A stretch of DNA of 41,928 nt from Akkermansiaceae bacterium UBA3385 (GTDB lineage: Bacteria; Verrucomicrobiota; Verrucomicrobiia; Verrucomicrobiales; Akkermansiaceae), in the NCBI GenBank assembly GCA_002358905.1, contig DEPT01000020.1, positions 1 through 41,928 on the forward strand, read 5' to 3'. The notes beneath the pieces are model-generated. The model had not been told where the DNA came from, ran no database searches, and was given only the letters and a program-made list of their open reading frames with translations. Positions 22,957 to 31,151 of this stretch are shown one piece after another. The position numbers and the translations under genes were made by a program. Position 1 is the stretch's first letter. The number at the start of each line of letters is the position of its first letter.

Positions 22957-23904
22957 ATGCTGAACATTCTTGTTACCGGCGGCACTGGTTTTGTGGGTGC
23001 CAATCTCTGTCACCGTCTGATTGCAGATGGCCACCGAGTCATCTGCCTTGATAATAATTACACCGGCTCGCTGGACAACGTGCGTGACCTCATGGACAAC
23101 CCCCGTTTCCATTTTGTCGGACACGATGTCATTTTCCCGTACGAGAGTCCCGAAAAACTGCACCGGATATATAATCTGGCATGCCCGGCATCTCCTCCAG
23201 CCTATCAGAACTCCCGCTCAATCTTCACCACGAAGACCTGCGTGCTCGGCGCCCTGAATATGCTGGACCTTGCCAAGAAGCATGGGGCCCGCATTCTGCT
23301 CAGCTCCACTTCCGAGGTATATGGTGAGCCACAGGTACATCCGCAGGTGGAAAGCTACCGCGGCAACGTAAACCCCATCGGCATTCGCGCCTGCTACGAT
23401 GAGGGCAAGCGCTGTGCAGAAAGCCTCTTCTTTGACTATCATCGCCATGAGGGCGTTGATATCCGAGTCATCCGTATTTTCAACACCTACGGACCTCTCA
23501 TGAACCCTGAAGACGGGCGAGTCGTTTCCAATTTCATATGCCAGGCACTCCGGGGAGAAGACATCACCATATACGGCGAAGGACAGCAGACCCGTTCTTT
23601 CCAGTATATTGATGACCTCATTGAAGGCATGGTACGCATGATGGAAAACACACAGGGCTTCACGGGGCCGATAAACCTGGGCAATCCCGGTGAGTTCACC
23701 ATCCGTCAGCTAGCCGATCTGGTTTTGCGGAAGATTGAGACAACGAGCAAACTTGTACAGCACCCCCTTCCCTCAGATGATCCCACGCAGAGAAAGCCGG
23801 ATATCACCCTTGCAGGTGCCGTGCTCAAGTGGGCGCCTACCATTCCCCTGGAAGAAGGGCTGGACCGCACCATTGCCTACTTCCGCAAGCGGCTCGGCAA
23901 ATAA
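22957..23904 (+). CDS. UDP-glucuronate decarboxylase (UXS)
   Basis: This extended short-chain dehydrogenase converts UDP-glucuronate to UDP-xylose through a transient keto sugar. The 315-residue protein starts ILVTGGTGFVGANLCHRL (NAD-binding GxxGxxG). UXS-specific blocks follow: YNLACPASPPAYQ, STSEVYGEPQVHPQ, VNPIGIRACYDEGKR with the catalytic Tyr147 and Lys151, and RIFNTYGPLMNPEDGRVVSNF. The start is placed at 22957 because earlier in-frame codons overlap or precede the promoter, and the Rossmann motif begins right there. The product probably feeds a surface glycan, as with the glycosyltransferases at 5427-7402. It ends one base from the convergent yifB stop, with no terminator between. Confidence 0.93.
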   Translation: MLNILVTGGTGFVGANLCHRLIADGHRVICLDNNYTGSLDNVRDLMDNPRFHFVGHDVIFPYESPEKLHRIYNLACPASPPAYQNSRSIFTTKTCVLGALNMLDLAKKHGARILLSSTSEVYGEPQVHPQVESYRGNVNPIGIRACYDEGKRCAESLFFDYHRHEGVDIRVIRIFNTYGPLMNPEDGRVVSNFICQALRGEDITIYGEGQQTRSFQYIDDLIEGMVRMMENTQGFTGPINLGNPGEFTIRQLADLVLRKIETTSKLVQHPLPSDDPTQRKPDITLAGAVLKWAPTIPLEEGLDRTIAYFRKRLGK

Positions 23905-23905
23905 C

Positions 23906-25471
23906 TCAGCCCCGCAGCTGCGTTTCAAACTGGCGGAACTGAATCGCCTCGAACAAGTGAGCATCTGAAGGGTGCTCGCAACCGGCAAGGTCTGCAATAG
24001 TGCGAGCTACACGCAATATGCGATCAAAAGCGCGGGCAGAAAGGCCAAGCTGCGCTACGGCGTCCAGCAGCATCTGCTGCTGTTGCGGAGACAAAGGGCA
24101 ATACTTCCTAAGCATTTTGCTACTCAGGCGGGCATTGCAATTCACCGCCGTACCGGCATAGCGTTCTGCCTGCTTGCGGCGAGCCGCCACCACACGAGCC
24201 CTTATATCTGCACTGCTCTCGCCATCCGGCTTACTGAGCAAACTTGCTGGCTCTACCGGCGGCACCTCAATCACCATATCGAAACGGTCGAGCAAAGGCC
24301 CCGATATTTTCTTACGATAACGTGCCACTTCTGCCGGAGAACACCGGCAACGGTGCCGCAAATCGCCCAGATACCCGCAGGGGCACGGGTTCATAGCCGC
24401 AACAAACATGAATGAGCATGGAAAATCCATACTACCATTCGCCCGGGAAATTGTAATATGCCCACTTTCGAGCGGCTGGCGCAGCGTTTCCAGTGTGCGG
24501 CGAGCATACTCCGGCAACTCATCAAGGAACAGGACACCATGATGAGCCAGAGAAATCTCACCCGGGGTTATATTGGAACCACCTCCCATAAGGCCCACAT
24601 CCGAAATCGTGTGGTGAGGACTGCGGAAAGGACGATGCCGCAGCAAACCACCGGTGCGCGGCAGCTGACCACACACAGAATGGATTTTACTGGCCTCCAG
24701 AGCCTCGTCCTGGGTAAGCGGTGGTAAAATGGTAGGCAAACGACTTGCCAACATACTCTTGCCACTACCCGGGCTGCCGCACATAAGCAGATTGTGCCCG
24801 CCAGCAGCGGCTATTTCCATTGCACGCCTGGCATACGGCTGCCCCTTCACCTCATCAAAATCTACCATTTCCGGCAATGGTTCCACATCACTAGAACGCT
24901 CATAAGGTACAAACTTCGCCGGATGAACCAATATATCCCACGCCTCGCGCAAGTTCGATACGGCATACACCGTCAAGCCCTCCACCACGGCAGCCTCCGC
25001 GGCATTTTCCGTCGAAACCATCATACATGAGCGGCCCGCATCTCTTGCGGCTACAGCCAGAGGCAACACACCTCGAACACCGCGAACAACCCCGTCCAAA
25101 GCAAGTTCTCCCACAAAGCACCATGAATCCAACCCTGCCGGTATGCGACGTTTGAAGGGCTCAGGAACCTCGCGGTAATTATTCTGAATGGCAATTTCCA
25201 ACGCGAGGGCAATAGGCAAATCAAAACCCGGCCCCTGTTTACGCGTATCTGCCGGAGCAAGGTTCACCGTGACCGCCATATCCCCAGGGCGGAAAAAGGC
25301 ACTGTTTGACAGAGCGGAGGTCACGCGTTGCACACTCTCACGAACCGCGGCATCCGGCAGACCAACCACCGTAATACGCCCCACATCCTCCACCGGACGA
25401 GCATCCACTTCCACCTGAACCTCATAGCCATTGATGCCCTCAACAGCAGCAGAATGTAAGCGCGTAATCAT
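23906..25471 (-). CDS. comM: YifB/ComM-family Mg-chelatase-like AAA+ ATPase
   Basis: ComM is a hexameric branch-migration helicase that helps integrate DNA during natural transformation. The 521-residue protein has the Lon-substrate-binding-like N-terminal domain (about 1-165, starting MITRLHSAAVEGINGYEVQVEVD, with VGLPDAAVRESVQRV), the AAA+ core with Walker A GSPGSGKS (232-239), LFLDELPE as Walker B, the MNPCPCGY zinc-type loop (about 357) and the arginine-finger region LLDRFDM. A C-terminal helical domain ends the protein. It lies 4 nt downstream of an L,D-transpeptidase gene in the hflX operon. Whether this organism is competent is not shown by the window. Confidence 0.93.
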   Translation of the reverse strand: MITRLHSAAVEGINGYEVQVEVDARPVEDVGRITVVGLPDAAVRESVQRVTSALSNSAFFRPGDMAVTVNLAPADTRKQGPGFDLPIALALEIAIQNNYREVPEPFKRRIPAGLDSWCFVGELALDGVVRGVRGVLPLAVAARDAGRSCMMVSTENAAEAAVVEGLTVYAVSNLREAWDILVHPAKFVPYERSSDVEPLPEMVDFDEVKGQPYARRAMEIAAAGGHNLLMCGSPGSGKSMLASRLPTILPPLTQDEALEASKIHSVCGQLPRTGGLLRHRPFRSPHHTISDVGLMGGGSNITPGEISLAHHGVLFLDELPEYARRTLETLRQPLESGHITISRANGSMDFPCSFMFVAAMNPCPCGYLGDLRHRCRCSPAEVARYRKKISGPLLDRFDMVIEVPPVEPASLLSKPDGESSADIRARVVAARRKQAERYAGTAVNCNARLSSKMLRKYCPLSPQQQQMLLDAVAQLGLSARAFDRILRVARTIADLAGCEHPSDAHLFEAIQFRQFETQLRG

Positions 25472-25475
25472 ATCC

Positions 25476-26114
25476 TTATTTCACGATAACCCGGGAACCA
25501 ACACCCAGTTTCTCATACAGAATGCTACAAGCCTCCTCCGGTACACGAACACATCCATGAGACGCACTGTAGCGATGAACATTTCCCACATGCATACCTA
25601 TGGGGCCATTAAAACGCATCCAGAAAGGCATATCAGCCCCTTCAAACACTGCGCCATCCGGAGGAGTATCATTCACAGAAACATTTCTCTTCACCACTTT
25701 CGAGCCATCCCTGCTCATGAAGGAACCATATCGGTTCGAGCGATATTCCTTCACCTTCTGAGTAATGCGAAATTCGCCTTCTGGAGTTTCCTGCCCCCCG
25801 ACACGTCCGGAACATATTGGAAAGTCCATCGCAATCATACCGTTGATATAGAGACGCCCACGCTGCTCTTGCAAGAGAATCTCCACATGCGACCTGGTCG
25901 GGGCATACGAATCCAGCGCAGCCCCGCGCCAGATATCGCGAGTCTCACGGTAATCTGCATGGGCAATGAACGCCTCGAAAGTATAAGCCTTCCGCACATG
26001 TTTTGTTGCTTCTTCCAGACGGTCACCTTCACTCTCATAATACGCCTGCAGATCTTCCGGAGCCTGCTGGCAGGAAAAAAAAGCAAAAGCCAGTACTGGG
26101 AGGAAGCGACTCAT
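25476..26114 (-). CDS. L,D-transpeptidase (YkuD domain) lipoprotein
   Basis: L,D-transpeptidases make 3-3 peptidoglycan cross-links or attach proteins to the wall. In 212 residues the N-terminus SRFLPVLAFAFFSC is a lipoprotein-type signal peptide with Cys15. The YkuD domain starts near residue 75 (HVEILLQEQRGRLYINGMIA), continues with SGRVGGQETPEGEFRI, and ends with the catalytic block MHVGNVHRYSASHGCVRV, where His175, His186 and Cys188 match the expected His and nucleophile Cys. Its ATG overlaps the hflX stop by 4 nt. An outer-membrane or inner-membrane anchored position with the active domain in the periplasm is expected. Confidence 0.93.
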   Translation of the reverse strand: MSRFLPVLAFAFFSCQQAPEDLQAYYESEGDRLEEATKHVRKAYTFEAFIAHADYRETRDIWRGAALDSYAPTRSHVEILLQEQRGRLYINGMIAMDFPICSGRVGGQETPEGEFRITQKVKEYRSNRYGSFMSRDGSKVVKRNVSVNDTPPDGAVFEGADMPFWMRFNGPIGMHVGNVHRYSASHGCVRVPEEACSILYEKLGVGSRVIVK

Positions 26115-27421
26115 ACGCGATACGAGGCTATGCGAGCCGCAAACTCCTTTGGCAAAATTGCCTCGACCAAGGCATCGTTACCTTCGTACTCTGTGCTGAG
26201 AACCTTTCCATCACGGTGCATAATGGCAATAACCCGGCTCTCCGACAAAGGAATCCGGTACGTCCGGCGTTCCACCCGGTGAGAAAGGAGCTCAACGCAG
26301 CATGCCAGCAATTTCTCCACACCTTGATTTTCCAGCACGCTCATACTCAAGCTAGGGCACGACACCTTGGAAGATAACGCCTCCAGCGTGATAGCCCGCA
26401 CGTCCTCAGGAATAAGGTCACACTTATTCCAGACTACCACCATCGGTTTATCCTGCGCCCCCAGACTAGCCAGCACCTCACATGTAGTCTCGTAGTGCCG
26501 CAAGGCATCCTCATCGCTGGCATCAACCACCTGAATCAGGAAATCTGCCAGCACGGCTTCTTCCAGTGTAGACTTGAATGCCTCCACCAGGCGATGCGGA
26601 AGATTGCGGATAAAGCCCACCGTATCAGTCAGCACCAGAGGTTGCCCATCTGGCAATTCGATCTTCCGGCTGGTTGTATCCAAGGTGGCAAAAAGAATAT
26701 TCTGAGCCAGAACCCCAGCCCCCGTAATCAGATTAAGCAATGAACTCTTACCTGCATTGGTATAACCCACAATAGCCGCCGTGGGAATACCCTGTCGGGT
26801 ACGTTCCTTACGCTGCGTGCCGCGCTGGCGGCGCACAACTTCCAATTCATCGCGAATTGCTTCAATTCGTTCACGAGCCAGGCGCCGGTCGACCTCAATC
26901 TGCTTTTCACCCTCACCACGGGCAGCAGCACCGCCGCCCTTACCACCGCCGCTACCGCCACGCTGGCGGTCGAGATGCTTCCACATGCCGGTCATACGGG
27001 GCAAAGCATACTGCATGCGCGCCAAATCAACCTGCATAACGGCTTCACGGGTACGGGCGCGTTTGGCAAAGATATCAAGAATCACCTCTTCACGGTCAAT
27101 CACCGTCACATTTGCCAGTTTTTCCCATTCGCGCTGCTGGCTAGGCGAAAGCAAGTTATCAAAAATCAGGCAATCTGCATTCAACTCCTCCACTTTTGCG
27201 CGAATTTCCTCGGCCTTACCAATACCACAAAGGTACTTAGCCTGAATTTCACGTGTAAACTCCAGCATGGTACCTACGATACCAATGCCAAGATTACTCA
27301 CAAGGTCCTCCAATTCAGCCAGCAGAGCCGTGCGCTCGCGACGGGAATCACCAGGCATACCAAGCCCCACTAACAGGGCTCGCTCCACCATCTCTGGTTT
27401 CTCTCGAATCTCAAATGACAT
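26111..27421 (-). CDS. hflX: Ribosome-associated GTPase HflX
   Basis: HflX is a GTPase that splits or rescues stalled 70S ribosomes, notably under heat or antibiotic stress. In 436 residues the N-terminal HflX domain (about 1-195) carries LIFDNLLSPSQQREWEK, VIDREEVILDIFAKRARTREA and a glycine-rich linker RQRGGSGGGKGGGAAARGEGEKQIEVDRR (about 153-180). The G domain has GYTNAGKSS (219-227), DTVGFIRNLPHRLVEAFKST (G3 and switch II), and NKCDL for guanine specificity. It starts 6 nt after the small lipoprotein gene and is followed with overlap by the L,D-transpeptidase. A weak AGGG lies just before the ATG. Confidence 0.96.
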   Translation of the reverse strand: MSFEIREKPEMVERALLVGLGMPGDSRRERTALLAELEDLVSNLGIGIVGTMLEFTREIQAKYLCGIGKAEEIRAKVEELNADCLIFDNLLSPSQQREWEKLANVTVIDREEVILDIFAKRARTREAVMQVDLARMQYALPRMTGMWKHLDRQRGGSGGGKGGGAAARGEGEKQIEVDRRLARERIEAIRDELEVVRRQRGTQRKERTRQGIPTAAIVGYTNAGKSSLLNLITGAGVLAQNILFATLDTTSRKIELPDGQPLVLTDTVGFIRNLPHRLVEAFKSTLEEAVLADFLIQVVDASDEDALRHYETTCEVLASLGAQDKPMVVVWNKCDLIPEDVRAITLEALSSKVSCPSLSMSVLENQGVEKLLACCVELLSHRVERRTYRIPLSESRVIAIMHRDGKVLSTEYEGNDALVEAILPKEFAARIASYRV

Positions 27422-27427
27422 ATACCC

Positions 27428-27568
27428 TGCTTATTCAAAACTACGGGAAGAGGAAACCGGCACATCCCGAAGCAAAGCCGGATTATAAGACTTACAGGCA
27501 CACTCACCGCAAGAGGCAAGAATGAGAACAGACACAACAGAAAGCAGCACAAGAGCAAGATTCTTCAT
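27428..27568 (-). CDS. Small 46-residue lipoprotein
   Basis: This short ORF was found by reading the minus strand. It encodes MKNLALVLLSVVSVLILASC at the N-terminus, a complete lipoprotein signal with lipobox LASC (Cys20). The mature part is only about 27 residues, begins CGECACK with three Cys in the first six residues, and ends RSFE. The gene sits 6 nt upstream of hflX and 6 nt after a candidate -10 box, so it looks like the first gene of the hflX operon. No family is recognised. The signal peptide with correct lipobox and the tight spacing to hflX are the main evidence that it is real. Confidence 0.72.
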
Positions 27569-27574
27569 GCCCCT

Positions 27575-27603
27575 ATTGAAACGCAAAAAGCCCCGGTTTA
27601 CAA
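27575..27603 (-). promoter_or_regulatory. Candidate promoter of small lipoprotein-hflX operon
   Basis: On the minus strand TTGTAA (27598-27603), 17-bp spacer and TTCAAT (27575-27580), ending 6 nt before the small lipoprotein ATG. The -10 box is weak (4 of 6), but the spacing copies that of mrp. Confidence 0.4.
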
Positions 27604-27653
27604 GAACAAAGTGTCAAAGATGCAGAATATCATTCAACACGCAGCCCTACGGC

Positions 27654-28052
27654 TTATTGAGGTTCCACCAGACTGGGGTCGTTCATCAGAATCACCTCAG
27701 CCCGGGCAACGCGTCCCGCAGGACTGAAATCAAAGCGCAGAGCATGCGTTTCCGTATCCGTATTCTGAGGATGCTCAAAATAGAAATACACAAATGACTC
27801 AGTTCCGCCGGCTCCTGTAATAGTCAGATGCATGCTTCCGAAGTCACGTTCCACTTGCGCTTTTGTTGCAGCCTGCAGCTGCATATCATGCGCAGCAGAC
27901 ACGGCCACCCTCCAGCGTCTGTCATCCCGACCGTTGATGCAGAAGCCTATACGCCCCTCACCGCAATCATCATTAAAATACGGTTTCGACACGGCTCGCA
28001 AGTACGAACACGATACAAACAAAAGCGGTATTATTAAACCCAGTATTTTCAT
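27654..28052 (-). CDS. Putative lipoprotein, possibly BamE/SmpA-like
   Basis: The 132-residue protein starts with a short lipoprotein signal, KILGLIIPLLFVSC (Cys15). The mature part holds RWRVAVSAAHDMQLQAATKAQVERDFGSM, then beta strands SFVYFYFEHP and HALRFDFSPAGRVARAEVIL. The order helix (with a turn before F/L-G), aromatic strand, strand ending in F.F...G.V resembles the SmpA/OmlA (BamE) fold, but this is pattern recognition only and two to four Cys in the mature part are not typical. Its ATG overlaps the stop of the Sel1 gene (ATGA), so they share an operon. No convincing terminator follows. Confidence 0.7.
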   Translation of the reverse strand: MKILGLIIPLLFVSCSYLRAVSKPYFNDDCGEGRIGFCINGRDDRRWRVAVSAAHDMQLQAATKAQVERDFGSMHLTITGAGGTESFVYFYFEHPQNTDTETHALRFDFSPAGRVARAEVILMNDPSLVEPQ

Positions 28053-29296
28053 AATTTTTCCAGTTCCGTCAATATATCATCCACCATCTGCCAGGCTCCA
28101 TTCAGAATCGGTTCATACGCGAGTCCATCCGCGCTGTTCACTTGTTCCTGTTTCTTGTACAGGTTCTCGAATGAATCCAACGCCCGCATGAGACTTCTGC
28201 CATATCCGGTCTTCCTGCGTTCAAGGGCACGAATCCCGGCTTTTGCAGCCCATATCATCATATTGGCAGCAGCCCTGGTCTTTCCGTCCTTGTTATACAA
28301 CTCGGATTTGAGATAGTAACCCTCTGCCGCCGCACGGTACCAGAGGAACGAAGCCTGCTCCTTACTTTCCCGCATGCGGCCATTCTTTTCCAGGCTCTCG
28401 TATGCCTTGCCTGCCCAGTATTGAGCCTCGCAACTGCCCTGATTTCCCGCCTTACCCAGCAAATCTGCAGCAAGTTCTTCGTTTCGAGGAACGCCGCAGC
28501 CCTGGTAATGACACATACCCAGGGCTAAAATGGCCTCGTTCTGGTTTTGCTCAGCAGACATTCCGTACCATTTCACAGCCTCCTCATACGCACCCCGCTG
28601 AGAACACACATTGCCCAGGACATATTGCGCATCTGCATTTCCTGCCTCGGCCGATGAACTGAGCAGAGACACAAATGCCGCATCATCCCCTTCTATTCGC
28701 AACGCACACTCATAGGCTGCATTGGCATACAACTCTCTCGCCTGGGGCCACTGTTTTTTACTCAGCACATAAGCTCTATCATAATAACTGGCTGCCTGGC
28801 CATAGTCCTGTTGTACCAGATTACCTTCATCATACGCCAGGGCCATCAAAAATGCTGCACTGGCACTTTCCTCGGCCTGCGCTTTGAGAGCAGGGAGGTT
28901 TTCGGCGGTAATTTTCTCCAGAATGTTATGCGCCGTTTCTCTCTCAATGGGCATCTGTTTCATAAAATCCAGTGCCGCAAGATTCTTACGGTATGTCTTC
29001 ACCAGATATAAAGCGCAAGCATCGTCCGACTGAGCCATCCGGACAATCCTTTCCATGAGAGCTGGCCCTCCTTGGCGCAACTCCTGCGACAGAACCTCTG
29101 CCTCGGTTGAATCCGGGTACCGGACAGCCGTACCGACCAAACCGCGAAGATAGGTATCATTGTCCAGAGAAGGCTGCATGAACCTGGAGCCAAACCAAAT
29201 TGCACAAGGCACACACACCAGCAAAAGCACGATTTGAGCACCGACAATCAAGGTTCGTCGCAGACCTGTATTTCTGAACTTAACCTTTATATCCAT
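28049..29296 (-). CDS. Membrane-anchored Sel1-repeat protein
   Basis: The protein has 415 residues from the ATG at 29296. A basic N-terminus (KVKFRNTGLRR) is followed by one membrane helix (about 17-37, VGAQIVLLLVCVPCAIWF), placing the rest outside the inner membrane. Residues from about 145 to 330 contain Sel1-like repeats: ALAYDEGNLVQQDYGQAASYYDRAY, YVLGNVCSQRGAYEEAVKWYGMSA, LALGMCHYQGCGVPRNEELAADLLGKA and YWAGKAYESLEKNGRMRESKEQ. Such repeats are protein-binding scaffolds. The earlier ATG at 29314 overlaps the -10 box and is rejected. It is co-transcribed with a lipoprotein gene, overlapping by 4 nt. The precise role is unknown. Confidence 0.82.
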   Translation of the reverse strand: MDIKVKFRNTGLRRTLIVGAQIVLLLVCVPCAIWFGSRFMQPSLDNDTYLRGLVGTAVRYPDSTEAEVLSQELRQGGPALMERIVRMAQSDDACALYLVKTYRKNLAALDFMKQMPIERETAHNILEKITAENLPALKAQAEESASAAFLMALAYDEGNLVQQDYGQAASYYDRAYVLSKKQWPQARELYANAAYECALRIEGDDAAFVSLLSSSAEAGNADAQYVLGNVCSQRGAYEEAVKWYGMSAEQNQNEAILALGMCHYQGCGVPRNEELAADLLGKAGNQGSCEAQYWAGKAYESLEKNGRMRESKEQASFLWYRAAAEGYYLKSELYNKDGKTRAAANMMIWAAKAGIRALERRKTGYGRSLMRALDSFENLYKKQEQVNSADGLAYEPILNGAWQMVDDILTELEKL

Positions 29297-29312
29297 AGCG
29301 AATACCGCGCGC

Positions 29313-29341
29313 ATTCTAGCCTCTCAACATACTTACTTCAA
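29313..29341 (-). promoter_or_regulatory. Promoter of Sel1-lipoprotein operon
   Basis: On the minus strand TTGAAG (29336-29341), 17-bp spacer, TAGAAT (29313-29318). The chosen ATG at 29296 lies 16 nt after the -10 box. Confidence 0.65.
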
Positions 29342-29453
29342 GTAAAAACTTTATTTTCGAACCACAAATTATGTCTGTTCTGCAAAAAGCTCTGCAATTC
29401 CACATTCAAAACAATAATTCATAAGAAGGAAGAAAATACAGAAAGCATTTGCC

Positions 29454-29476
29454 TTTTGCCCGAAATGGTGTATACT
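29454..29476 (+). promoter_or_regulatory. -10 region of the ABC-F gene promoter
   Basis: TATACT at 29471-29476 lies 9 nt before the ATG at 29486. Upstream, overlapping TTTGCC/TTGCCT hexamers beginning near 29448-29449 give a 16-17 bp spacer. The short leader again suggests a leaderless or nearly leaderless mRNA. Confidence 0.6.
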
Positions 29477-29485
29477 CTGCGCGCC

Positions 29486-31090
29486 ATGCTGACCATCAAG
29501 AAACTCACCAAAGCACACGCCGGACGCACCCTCTTCTTCGAGACGGAACTGGTTGTCAACTGGGGCGAGCGCATTGCGCTGGTAGGGCCCAATGGAGCGG
29601 GAAAATCCACATTATTCCGCATGATCCGGGGAGACGACACTCCGGACGAAGGCCAGATTGTGATGGATGACTATGCGGTGGTAGGCTACCTGCAGCAGGA
29701 AGCAGGCGACCCAACGGATCGCACCGTTCTTGAAATCGCCATGAGCGTGACCCCGGAAATGGGAGATGCCATTCGTACGCTTCGCGAATGTGAGGCAAAA
29801 GGAGACAACTCCAGCGATGCTTACGCCGAAGCCATGGATATATATATATCGCACGATGGTTATCAGCTGGAACCAAAAGCAAAACGCATTCTGAAGGGGC
29901 TTGCTTTCAAAGATGAGGATTTCCACCGCCCGGCACGCGAAATGAGCGGCGGGTGGGTCATGCGCGCCCACATGGCACAACTGCTTGTGGCAGAGCCGGA
30001 CCTGCTCATGCTGGACGAACCGACCAACCACCTGGACCTCATGAGTCTGTTGTGGTTCCAACGTTATCTGATGAACTATCCCGGAGCCATCTTCATGATT
30101 TCGCACGACCGTGATTTCATGGACTCTCTGGTGGAAACGGTTTACGATATTGAAAACGGTGAACTGGTTCGTTACACCGGTAATTACACCCGTTTTCTGG
30201 AACTCAAGGAACAGAGGTACGAACAAGTGCTGGCCGCCTGGCGTAACCAACAACGAGAAATTGCCCACATTGAGTCCTTCATAGAGCGTTTCCGCTCCGT
30301 TGCATCCAAGGCATCCCAGGTGCAGAGCCGCATCAAGCAGCTCGAAAAGATGCGTCGCATCGAAAAGCCCCGCCAGACCCGCCGCGTCTTCAAATTCATA
30401 TTCCCTCAGCCGCCCCGCAGCATGCAGAAAGTGCTGGAGCTGGAAAAAGTGGGGCAGAGCTATGGCGAAAAGCGTATCTACAAGAATCTGGATCTGCTCA
30501 TCGAACGCGGTGACCGCATTGTGCTGGTAGGGCCCAATGGAGCAGGCAAATCCACCCTGCTCAAAATCCTGGCAGGTGTGCTTCCCATTGATGAAGGGCA
30601 GCGCATTCTTGGAACGACCACACGCATCGGCTATTTCTCGCAGATGCGTTCCGAAAACCTGACCCCCAATTACACCGTATTGGAAGAAATCATGAAAGCA
30701 GACCCCGAATTACGCGAAGAAGAAGCTCGCGCCGTGCTGGGGTCATTCATGTTCCGCAAGCTCGATTGCGAAAAGCGCGTGGAGGTTCTTTCCGGTGGCG
30801 AGAAATCCCGCCTGAGCCTGGTGAAGTTCCTGGTGAACCCGCCCAATCTGCTGCTGATGGACGAACCGACCACCCACCTCGACCTCATGAGCGTGGAAGC
30901 ACTCTCACAGGCACTGAAGAGATACGAAGGCACCCTGGTCTTTATTTCACATGATGTGCACTTCATACGCGCACTGGCCGAAAAGACCCTGCATATCAGC
31001 CACGGCACGGTAACCCCCTATGCCGGCGGCTATGATTACTATCTGGAAAAATCCGGATTGCTCGATAATCCGGACGCAATGGATCAATAA
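29486..31090 (+). CDS. ABC-F family ATPase
   Basis: ABC-F proteins are soluble tandem ATPases that act on the ribosome, relieving stalls or giving antibiotic protection. The 534-residue protein has two ATPase domains without membrane segments. Walker A motifs GPNGAGKS are at 34-41 and 349-356; the first signature is MSGGWVMRAHMAQLL with DEPTNHLDL, the second LSGGEKSRLSLVKFL with DEPTTHLDL. Between the domains is the charged linker (about 250-305, RFRSVASKASQVQSRIKQLEKM), and the VETVYDIENGELVRYTGNYTRFLELK region precedes it. The long upstream reading is rejected because it crosses the promoter. It resembles the YdiF/Uup-type subgroup; resistance function cannot be inferred. Confidence 0.93.
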   Translation: MLTIKKLTKAHAGRTLFFETELVVNWGERIALVGPNGAGKSTLFRMIRGDDTPDEGQIVMDDYAVVGYLQQEAGDPTDRTVLEIAMSVTPEMGDAIRTLRECEAKGDNSSDAYAEAMDIYISHDGYQLEPKAKRILKGLAFKDEDFHRPAREMSGGWVMRAHMAQLLVAEPDLLMLDEPTNHLDLMSLLWFQRYLMNYPGAIFMISHDRDFMDSLVETVYDIENGELVRYTGNYTRFLELKEQRYEQVLAAWRNQQREIAHIESFIERFRSVASKASQVQSRIKQLEKMRRIEKPRQTRRVFKFIFPQPPRSMQKVLELEKVGQSYGEKRIYKNLDLLIERGDRIVLVGPNGAGKSTLLKILAGVLPIDEGQRILGTTTRIGYFSQMRSENLTPNYTVLEEIMKADPELREEEARAVLGSFMFRKLDCEKRVEVLSGGEKSRLSLVKFLVNPPNLLLMDEPTTHLDLMSVEALSQALKRYEGTLVFISHDVHFIRALAEKTLHISHGTVTPYAGGYDYYLEKSGLLDNPDAMDQ

Positions 31091-31113
31091 TATCCCCCCC
31101 TATCCCCATTCAA

Positions 31114-31144
31114 AAAAGCCACACACCCGAAGTGTGTGGCTTTT
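31114..31144. terminator. Bidirectional terminator between ABC-F and exporter genes
   Basis: A 9-bp GC-rich stem (31118-31126 with 31132-31140), extended by A/T pairs to 13 bp, loop CCGAA, with an A-run on one side and a T-run on the other. It serves the plus-strand ABC-F gene and the minus-strand exporter operon that ends at 31152. Confidence 0.9.
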
Positions 31145-31151
31145 CCTTTTC

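Noticed and set aside
25431..26282. 283-codon plus-strand open frame over the L,D-transpeptidase
   Set aside because: The minus strand encodes a lipobox and the catalytic HGC block; the plus frame has no motifs.
29234..29485. 84-codon N-terminal extension of the ABC-F frame
   Set aside because: It crosses the divergent promoter region; ABC-F proteins begin close to the first Walker domain, as from 29486.
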